Positions 1 to 10,839 of a DNA stretch of 64,000 nucleotides are shown here, piece by piece. The notes under the pieces were generated by a model that worked only from the letters and a program-made list of their open reading frames with translations, made no database searches and was not told the origin of the DNA. The DNA lies in the NCBI GenBank assembly GCA_030068075.1, contig CM057831.1, positions 9,467,370 through 9,531,369 on the forward strand, in the 5' to 3' direction. The position numbers and the translations under genes are program-made. The stretch is from Paguma larvata. Its lineage: Eukaryota; Chordata; Mammalia; Carnivora; Viverridae. Numbering within the stretch: position 1 is the stretch's first letter; every line of letters starts with the position of its first letter.

Positions 1-574
1 CAAGTTGTGACCAAATCAAACCTTCTTACTAAACCCTATTTCACAGCAAGATAACCAACCCACCCACAAATGGGGTATACAGTGTATCGTGGCGTCCTTA
101 AGCAATGTGCTAAATTGATTAATATGAAACTGTCCATGAAGTAAACAGACACCTAACATGTCAAGGGGCACAGCAGCAACACAGACCTCACTGTATTCCC
201 CAAAAGAGAAGAACCCTACTCCTAGACCAGGGACAGGTCGCCAGGACGCTGTGGGCTACAGGGGAGACTTGCCTGAAAAGTCTGGGTTGGAGGAAAGTGT
301 GCACACTGCAGGCTCTATTATTCCGTTTCTTAACCAACTCGCTGGAATACGGTTGTTCTCCTAGCACTGGGGTGCCTTACAGAGCACCTGCTCTGAGCGG
401 ATGTTCTGGGTGATTCATGCTTCAACATGGGTGTCAGATAAAACGAAATACTGACTTCCCAGGTGGCACGATTTCTAAAAGTAGTTCTGTATCTTAAATG
501 CCTCTTTAAGCTCCGTGAATGGAGACCTGCAGTCCGATTTATAGTAATCAACTACTTACGCCAAAGTCTGACTT

Positions 575-790
575 TGTTCCGGGCACTGTGCTAAGAGTTT
601 TACTTACATGAACTGATTTAATTCTCCCAATAACCTCATGAAGTATATACTACTGTTATGCCCATTTTACAGATGAAGAAGCTGGGGCTTAGAGATATTA
701 CGTATCTTGCATGAATCTCACAGACAGTAAGCAGAAGCAGGAGGACTCAAACGTGTCATCTGATTAACACAAAGTCTGTGCTCCAAACTC
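575..790 (-). mobile_element. MIR-type SINE
   Basis: GGGCACTGTGCTAAGAG followed by CCCATTTTACAGATGAAGAA, characteristic of a reverse-orientation MIR; edges approximate. It lies in a BUD13 intron. Confidence 0.75.
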
Positions 791-1114
791 TACTCTGTAA
801 ACTATAGTTCTCAGTTTATTCATGAGAAAACAAGAAGTTTTTCTGGACCCATTAAAAAATGACGTTTGTGGAATAAAGAGGATATAAAGTCAGAAGCTCC
901 TTAGGAACTGGTGCCTGCAAGTTTACCCCAGCGGGGTCACAGGCGGTCCTGCCTTCGGAAGCAGCAAAGAGCTCCAGAGGCGACTCTGCCCTAGATTTAC
1001 GAGACTACCAGGAGCTATGTCCTCGCTGACTGGCTGTATCCCTGAGACTCGTACAGAACTACTAGACAAGCGCAGTCACTCTAAGGGAAGGATGTGGCTT
1101 CTGAAAATTCCTAC

Positions 1115-4100
1115 CTTCTTTCCTGGTGGCTGACTCCTTCGAGGTGGAGACAGATCGGAATCAGAAGATTTGGCTCTCTGTGTCCTCCTTGGTGGAGACA
1201 GGTCAGAGTCAGAGCTCCGGTATGTAGGCCTATTCCGTGGAGGTGACAGATCTGAATCAGAATCTTTGTGCCCTGAGCTCTGCTTTTGCCGTGGAGTAGA
1301 AAGATCTGAGTCAGAGGCTTTCCGACTGTCGCCTGGGTAGGAGGAAGAGTCCAACACACGACCCTGATATCTCCTAGGTGAAGAGTTTGGATGATATTTC
1401 CTACGGTTGGGGGAAGAGTCTAGGAATTAAAAAATAAAGTCTTTAATCCCTTTGACGGAATCTTAAAAATGGAACTTATCTGGCAAATGTCCAATATTCA
1501 TTCAGTCCTCCTCTAAAGAGCTGCCACTAGCCTAAACACAAGTACAGGTGACACGGGAAAAGAGCAGAGTCAGGGACAACTTTTAAAACCAACAGGCAGG
1601 ATGTGGCGTTCTATTACTGGTGACTGTGACTAGCATGTGAGGCCTCAACACACTCACCTACGTCCCACTTATCTGAGCACAGAATGGGAGAAACAAGTCA
1701 CGGTCAGATCTCAGTGCTGTGGTCAAAGCTACCACTACCTGGATCACACTGTGACGTCGGAGACTAAAGGATAAAGATGCACTTTATTTAAGAATGAAAA
1801 CGGTACCTAGGGACAAAGCCAGAGTAAACAAATCTCACTGCACACGCCTGAGTTGGAGACAGAAACAGTGCAAATCACTTCCCAAAGAAGCAATCTGCAG
1901 TGGGTATCCACGGTCTTAAAAACATACATGCCCCTGAACCAACAAATCTCAATTTCTACTATTTCCCAGGAAACATATCTAGAAGTACTTAAATTTCCAG
2001 GAAATCTATCTAAAAGTAGGTAAGGAAATAATCCAGAATGGAACAAGGATTTATCTACAAGGATGTTCATTTTAGAATTATAAAAGCAAAATTTAGGGGC
2101 GCCTGAGTGGCTAAGTCGGTTAAGTGTCCGACTTCAGCTCTTGTCAGGATCTCGCAGTTCATGGGTTGCAGCCCCGCGTCGGGCTCTGTGCTGAAGCTCA
2201 GAGCCTGGAGCCTGCTTCGGATTCTGTGTCTCCCTCCCTCTCTGCCCCTCGTCTGCTCGTGCTCTGTCTCCTTCTCTCAGAAATAAACATTAAAATGTTT
2301 TTAAAAATAAAAAACAATAAAAGCAAAATTTAGAAATAACCTAAAATATGCACTATTAGGGAAATGGTTAAGTACATTCATGTAACAGAACACCAATAAA
2401 GACCATATTGATGAAGAGATGTTTTTATGACATAGGGAAGACAGCATTAAGTGAACAAACCAGGCAAGATTACACATATAACATATATATACTCCACAGA
2501 AAGGGTTCAACTATATAAAAAATTAATAGAAAGAGACTTTAAAAAACATTGGCCAAGACACTAAGAGTGAAAGGCTTGGAATGACAGAACTTTGTATCAC
2601 CTTTCTTCTGCTTCTTTGTACATTTCTATACACTCTATGCATCAAACATGTAGTATTTTCACATGGGGTGAGGAAGAAAAAAAATATATAAAAATGTCTT
2701 CCTTGGGGGTATCTGAGGGGCTCAGCTGGTTAAGTGTCCCACGCTTGGTTTCAGCTCAGGTCCTGACCTCAAGGTCTGTGAGTTCGAGCCCCATGTCAGG
2801 CTCTGCTCTAAGAGGCATGGAGCCTGCTTGGGATTCTTTCTCTCACTCTCAATCTCTCTCTCTCTCTGTCCCTCCCCACCTTAAAAAGAAAAGTCAAGTC
2901 CTCCTTGCCACTGTAAATTGTAACTCTCCTCAGCCCAACCTCTCCCCATATCCCTACGGTTTTAAAACTTCTCCAAAGAAATGCCATTCTCATTTCTAAA
3001 GATTACAACAAGAAAAAGGCCCAAAATAAAGCATCCAGGAAGTAAGTCCTTCTCATGGACAATCAAATGCTTACCTTTAGAATCATGCTTATGGGATTTT
3101 GCTTGCTTTTTTCGCGGAGGAGAGAGGTCTGAGTCATACTCATATTTGCTGTTCTTTGGGAGTGACGTGTGAGACGGTCCCAGCCCCTTCGAATGTGGAG
3201 AAATTCTGCTAGAGGCTGTCTCTGCGGCTTTACTGCTTTTGGGTCTAGGCAGTGAATGAGGAGCACTAGCAGCCAAATCAGGGGAGTCATGACGGGACCT
3301 CCTGAGCTGCGATGTGTCCAAGGAGTCATGAGTCCTTCTAGGCTGAGATGTGTCAGGTGAACTATTTCGAGCCCTTCTGGGACCAGAGCTATCTGAGGAA
3401 TTGTGACAGGCCCTCCTAGGAAGAGATGAATCTGGTGTGTCATGATGGGTTCTCCTAGGAGACACACCTGAAGAATGACGATGAGGCCTCCTAGGGGGAG
3501 AGAGGTCCGGGGTGTCGTGGCGGACCCTCCTGGGGGGAGAGCGATCCGGGGTGTCGTGACGGACCCTCCTGGGGGGAGATGGGTCTGGGGTGTCGTGGCG
3601 GACCCTCCTGGGGGGAGACGGGTCCGGGGTGTTGTGACGGACCCTCCTGGGGGGAGATGGGTCTGAGGTGTCGTGGCAGACCGTCCTGGGGGGAGATGGG
3701 TCCGGGGTGTCGTGGCGGACCCTCCTGGGGGGAGACGGGTCTGGGGTGTTGTCGTGGACCCTCCTGGGGGGAGATGAATCCGGGGAGTCATGACGGAAGT
3801 GTCTGTGTGAGGGCAGATCTTCACTGTGGCCTAAACACAAACAGCAAAGAGTTAGATCCCCACAAATGCCCTATTCACCCCTGATACCCAAAGTTTCAAA
3901 AGATGCCCCAGCAGCAAACATCTCAAAACCACTCAGAAATCTTCTGCTTAGGGGCAGTATATCAGCACTCATGAATACCTTAAAAATAACCTCTCCTAGG
4001 GGCGTCTGGGTGGCTCAGTCGGTTAAGCATCCAACTTCAGCGCAGGTCATGATCTTGCGGTTCGTGAGTTCAAGTCCCCCATCAGGCTCTGGGCTGACAG

Positions 4101-7100
4101 CTCAGAGCCTCGAGCCTGCTTCAGATCGTGTGTCTCCCTCTCTCTCTGCCCCTCCCCCACTCACGCTCTGTCTCTGTCTCAAAAATAAACAGTAAAAAAA
4201 TGTTTTAAATAAAAAAATAAATAAGTAACCTCTCCTATCTGCCTAACAGGCCATTTAAATGCATTTTGCATATAATACCTTGTAAGGTGCGCTGGGCAGG
4301 TGTCCTTGTTTCACAGACATGAAAACCGAGGCTCCAAGGAGCTGAGCGATTTCTTACCAAAGGTCACAGCCACTAAGACGAAGAGACAGGCTAACACCCT
4401 GATCCTCTCTCAATCCAAAGTTCTTCCCGAAACTATGCCTGTGCTGAGCTCCCAGTCAGAGGCTCCTACTGATATTTAAACCAGATAACACACAGTTTAT
4501 ACTTACTTTTCTTTCAAAACGCAGACTAAGCCTGTGCCACATCAAAATGAGACATAACTACCTATCTGATCAATGTCACTGTGCTCTTTACTGGGGGGGA
4601 ACACCAGAAAAAAGGAGGGAATCCCCCTTTCCTGGTTTCCCATGGTTTATATAGATTCCCTCACTGAATTCTCACCAGCCTGAAACATAAATACTGTTAT
4701 CCCCATTTTACAGATGGAGAAGTGGATACTCAGGAAGGGTAAGTCCTACTCCCAAAGTCACACTGCTATTAAGTGGTAGAGGATCCATTCCAGATCTGTT
4801 TGACTCCAGAGTTCATGTGCAATCTTTTAAAATATGGAGCTGAGGAAAGAGTTTGAAACTTCCGGTTTTCAAAGGTGTAAGAGAATGAAATGTTTACGGC
4901 AACTCAGGACATTTCCAAAATCCAGTATTTATTGTCATTGAGCTCCACAGCCCAAATTCCAATAAATGCGTGGTAGGACCCAATAAATACTTGCTGAGTG
5001 GGTGAATCAAACAAGTCAACTCCTTTGCTTTGGGGTACAGTCCCCAAAAAGAAAAAAAAAAGAAAAAAGGACTATGGAAAAGGTTGGAAACACAACCACA
5101 GGGCAAGACAGAAAACACTAAGAGTGAACAAGATCCTGGTAAAAGAATATAAACTGATAATAAACTTTTAATCCACAGAACACAATAATAATGTATTGAC
5201 AAGTAACTGAGGCAATAGTGATCACTGACCTATAACCAACTGTCACATTTGTTACGCATGTTTTTCTTATCAGAATTGTAGAATAATTAACATAGGCACA
5301 AAGTATAACCACATAAAGAACAAACCCTGTTTAGGAGTTAAGTCGTCTACCCTTCGTGTGTGAAAAAGGAACAAGTGTCAAGAGTAAACGGAGTTAAACA
5401 GCGAGCCAGAAGCAAGATCCCTGATTATGCTAGGCAGGGGAAGGACGATGACAGCTAAGAACTCAGACATGACAGACGAATGCCGTTTATCCATCTCAAA
5501 GAACTCAAAAACTCTTTAAACAGGCAGTTAAATTATTAGCCTAGGGAGAGGGTACAGAGTGGGCAAGTGGAGGGTAGTGCATGGCAAAATTACCAATATT
5601 TAGAGGGAAAACAAAGAAAGACTTACCTGTATACTAAGTGCCTCCTATCTGGGCCAGAGGGGAGTGGTTACTGCGAGGCCCCCAGGTAAGTCACTTCCTG
5701 ACTTCAGTAACCCTAACTAATGCCGAAATAGAAGAGAAAATGGGACACCTGGTCTCTCAGTTCCCATGTCTTGCTACCTCTGAAGAAGTTCTGAATTCTT
5801 TTTCACACTGTATTTTTCAAGGTCAAGGACACACTAAAGCAAACTATGTATGCGTCTTAAAGCGTAGAGAAGACAAAAAAGCTGCCCTATATATGGGAAA
5901 TTTAGATTTACCTATTGTTGAAACTAACCTCCTAGAAGTTTCCATTTGGCACTGGAACGAAAGGCTTCCATCTGCTTTACCTCTTCTGGCCGCTCATCCA
6001 CGAACTCAGCCACCTGTCAGAGTCAGGACAACCCACGTTGAGAAAATCCACAGGGTCCAGTCAAGTAGCACTATTGTTTCCAGAACCTGACGCTATCACC
6101 ATTCCCATTCCTAACGTACACCGCACACACGAGTCCAAAACAGCCATGAAGAAACGTGTAGAAGTATGTAGTGGTCCTCGGTTATGTTTGCCCTCTGAGA
6201 TGTTTATCTGATTGTCAGTCGATAGTTTAATTATACACCTTTCTCTGACTCATCAATTCTCCTCCAAAGGTGAACTTCTTCACCACGAACCTTCTTTATC
6301 AACCTGCCAGGTACACAACTGCCCCGGGGAAGCTAAAAGCTAAATTCCTTTCACCTTTCTACCTGTATGTTATATCCAGAGCGACAATACAGGCCAGCTC
6401 CCGGCACGCCTATACTCATCAAGGGCTTCGGGCTCCTTACGAAATCTTTGTTGTCAGAGGTAGTCACGATGACAGGTTTTCTTAAGCCCAACCAAAAGAA
6501 ATCACTAAGACGTATACAGAATCACAGAATCTTTAAGGGATTAAAAACACTTTCAGATCACCGAAATTCCCAAACAAATCTGGAATATTCTTGTATCCTT
6601 GGTAAATGATCACTCACCCAGTCCCTCCCTGACAGGGACCCAATTAATTTACGGACAGGGAACTCATTATGCTACAAGACAGTCCATTGTATTTGGGGGC
6701 AGTGCTAGAAAGTCCCTAGTCTTTTTAGATGTACCTACTTTCCCGTAACTTCTTTCCATTAACCCTAGTTCAGACCCTGATGTAACTGATGCCCTTTCCA
6801 CCAAAAAGACTGTCGAAGGTGGCCGGCATAATAAATTCTAGTTACAGAGTAGCGGCCACGTGCCAGGCACTGTGTTTGGGCCTTACTTATACAATATTTC
6901 ACTCAATCCTCACAACAGCCCTGCAAAGAAAGGTCCCACACTAAAAGAGAACAAACTAGAACTCAGAGAAGTTACGTAAATTTCTCAGTGACACAAGCCA
7001 GCAAGTGGCAGAACTGGAATCCAAACCCAGGTCATAATTCACCTCTATTTCTCTGCTCCCAAGAGTCTATCATCACTCCTCATGCAGCCTGGTTTTGAGA

Positions 7101-10100
7101 TACCTCACTAGGCAATAAAAGCACAGGCCTGAATTCGAGCCAGATGAACTACGATCTACATCACCCGCGCTGCCACTGAAAATGTGTGCAGGCTTCGGCA
7201 AGTTATTTTCTCTAAGCCTCGATTTCCTCAGTTGTGAAAGGAGGACTCAAAGGAGTGCTAGGAGGATTTGGTGAGCTAATTCACGTAAGCTAAGCAGCTT
7301 GGGACGTGGAAAACGCTCAATAAATTACCCCTATTATTCTTGTGCTGCCGCTGCTATCGTGCTTGTCCTAATTATTTTGCCGTTATTCCTGGTGTGCTGA
7401 TGGTCTGGCAGCAACAAAAATGAATTCAGTAATCGAGATCTGTCTTAACCAGCTTAGAGAGCAGTGGAGCTGAGGTCTCCCTTGTTCAGGTTTTGAGGCA
7501 ATCGTAAGAGTAAAAGACAGTATCGTAAAGGAAATTAACAGACTTGACGATATAGGAATTAAAATTTTTAAATATCAAAAACTATTATAAGCGAAAAAGC
7601 AAATAAAAAAATACACCTGTAACAGGTAAAAATAGGCAATATATTCTATTATATAAATATCAAATCAATGAAAAAAAATTTAAAGTCCAATTTTCTAAAC
7701 AATGGAAAAAGTACCAAGAAATTCATAGGATACGAATGCCCAATAAACATATGAAAAAATGATTCACTTCACTATTTTTCAAGGAAATGACTCCATTATT
7801 CACCCGCAAACTGGCGTAAGTCCACTATTTTTGCTGTTGTAAACAATGCCTAGAAATGATGATGAAATGGGGAAAATGGCCTTCTCAAACAACTGGAGGG
7901 GGAGTGTAAAGGGGCACCACCTTCTGAAAAGCAATATGGGAACACAGCTCGAAAGGACCATACTTTCCAACCTATTAATTCCACCTTGTGAGGATAAAGA
8001 AATAAATAGATTTCTACAATGGTTTATGTACAAGAGGTTTCTCAAAACACTATATTTCAAAACAAAAAACAATCCATATGTCCAATAAGAGGGCAGGATA
8101 AATTAATGGATACAACGAACTACTTGTTGCAACCATTAAAAGTCACGTTCTCCAAGAATATTTTAAAACCTTACTAAGGTGTTCACAACATATTATTAAA
8201 TTAAAGAGCAGGCTCCAAAACCATAATTCAGTATGATCCCAATTATATTGTAAAAATTAAATAAAACAGAAGTCTGTACAATCTACGGATTAAGGAGGCA
8301 GGCATCCAAACGCGAGCAGCTGTTATCTCCGGAGAGTCACTTGTAAGTACCGTTATTATTTTTTTTTCCAAAATTTTAAACTTTCTTATAATTCTCAAAT
8401 ATTCGACAATAAATATGTATTGCTTTTGGGGCACCTGTCAGTCAGTGGAGGATGTGACTGATGATCTCAGGGTTGTGAGTTCGAGCCTCGCGCTGGGTGT
8501 AGAGATTACTTAAAAATAAATAAACATTAAAAAAATACATGTATTGCTTTTATAACATAAAAAAAAAGGTTGGGAACATTAAGTGACTGGTTCTGACTGA
8601 AACTCAATCGGTCACTCATGATCACTACTTCCCTTCTTCCTTTTCTGTTGTTTTTAAAGTAATCTCTACACCCAGCAGAGGGGGTTGGAGGGGGCTTGAA
8701 CTCACAACCGCGAGATCAAAAGCCACTCATTCCACCAGCTGAGCCAAACAGGTGCCCCACTATTTCCCTGCTAAATACTAGTAAGTTTTCTCTTAGAATA
8801 TGCTGGACATTGACATTCAACACACCCATCAGGAATTCATTTTTACAACTTTTTAGTGCAACTCCCCTCCTCACCCGGCTTCTCAGCAAAGTTTCCATGG
8901 CGGTACCAATTCAAGATGACCTGCCCATCCTTTTGCCCACTTGGTTCTTACTCATCCTTCAAAACTCGGTTCGGATATTTACTTCCTTCATCGAACTTCC
9001 CAGGGGAATAAAAAAATGTGCCACCTCCCCTGTGCTCCAATAGCACTTGGTACAAATGTGAAATGTCTCTCCACCATTTATCGCATGGTTGAAATCAGTG
9101 AAATTCTGTCCCCCATCTAGGGTATCATCTCTAAAGCACAGACACTAGGTTTTAGTAGCTCCATACCTACAATACTTAGACAGAAGTATACAATTTTAAA
9201 CTTCGTTGAATCAATGAAAAAAAGGAGCAAACAAGCTCCTGTAACTGAATCTGAACACTGTTTGCAAAGTACATTCCAATAAATTGAACGATGGCTAACT
9301 GTAAACATATTCTATTGCTGATGTTGAGAAGTCTTGCCTCTCTGGGATTAGTTCCCACTTCTAGGCTGGCAGGGCCCTCCATAAACAAGGAGAACAGTGT
9401 ACAGGCATCCTCAAAGAGGACTACTTCAAAGCATCTTTGAGGGGCACCTAGGTGGCTCAGTCAATTAAGCATTTGACTCTTGACTTCAGCTTCAGGTCAT
9501 AATCTCACGGTTCGTGGGTCTGAGCCCTGCATCAGGCTCTACGCTGACAGTGCGGAGCCTGCTTGGGATTCTTTCTCTCTCCCTCTCTCTCTGCCCCTCC
9601 AGTGCTCTCTCACTCTCTCAAAATAAATAAATAAACTTAAAAAAAATAACAAAAAACAGCTCTTTGAAAAGTGTCACCCCTTCTCTGCCCTCAACATTCC
9701 CCGTTATAAATCTATTCCATACCGGGAACAGAGATTGAGAGACAGGCTTCCATTTCCAAGTCCTCCCAGACTCAAAAGATACATACCACAGGCAAATCTC
9801 CATCATCTTCCTCCTCCTCCTTCTCCGGTTTAGTGGTGGAGATAGACGTCCAGCTCACATCGTCATCCACAATCCGCATTCTAAACGTGACAAATAACAA
9901 GATCAAAAAGGAAGAATCAATCTTGGATAACAGCCTACAAACACTATGGACTGAAGGATAAAGTTCAAAATCCTACAAGATTCTGCAAGGTCCAGTCTTT
10001 GCCTATATGGCCCACTTCATCCGGTACCACTGCCTCCACCGTTCACTGCCTCGCTAGTCATCTTTTGGTGCCTGGAATGAGCCAAATCCCTTACTGCATC

Positions 10101-10805
10101 AGTTGTCACACAAGCAGTTCCCTCCCTCTGCCTGACCGACTCTTCTCATTCTTGACTGGGAAACTCTTACTCATTCTTGTTTGGAGGTTCGGGCAGGGGA
10201 GCGCAGCTACTCCTATACCCTTGACCGAAGAACGGTCCTCCTCTATCGGGGAAGGTTGTCCTCTTCGACCGAGCGCGCAGCTTCGGGAGGGGCGCACATG
10301 GAGCGGTGAGGGAGGAAGGGGACACCCGCCTAGCCAGCCAGATCAGCCGAATCAAGCCTGGCGATCAGTGGGGTGACAGATGTCGCAGCCAGATCGCCCT
10401 CGCATCATTCTTAAGATCCTAGCAAACATTTAACTTCCCGGAGCATGCCTTCCTTGACTTCCCCCCTTATTTCCCTCAACTAAGAACCCATGCTACACAT
10501 CCTTGGAATACTTTCATTGCATTAATCACAAAGAAAACAAATCAATTAGTTGTGTAACTAGATGTCTGAAGCCTGTATCCCCACTAAACAATAACGGTCC
10601 ACCAAAATAGGGACTAGGCCTTCTCATTCGGTGATATCCTCAACGCCCTGAAGCAGCTGGCATAGGAAACGCATACTGAATAGATGTCTGTCACACAAAC
10701 TACGGATGAGTGCAAATAATTAACAATGACTGCCATGTGACCAGTTCTATCTGAAAAGCCAGTATCACTTTATACATCTCTAAAATTTTTTGATATTTAT
10801 TTATT

Positions 10806-10839
<34 letters not shown>

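Noticed and set aside
1..1110. A sixth BUD13 exon
   Set aside because: I looked for the reverse complement of the conserved region after PPGKK (SGAKTGLVLTD) and found no match; the rest of the gene is off the left edge.
3063..3884. Alternative-frame and antisense Gly/Pro-rich frames over BUD13 exon 4
   Set aside because: A 39-base repeat unit is a multiple of three, so any frame without a stop in one unit stays open through the array. The true frame is fixed by exons 3 and 5.
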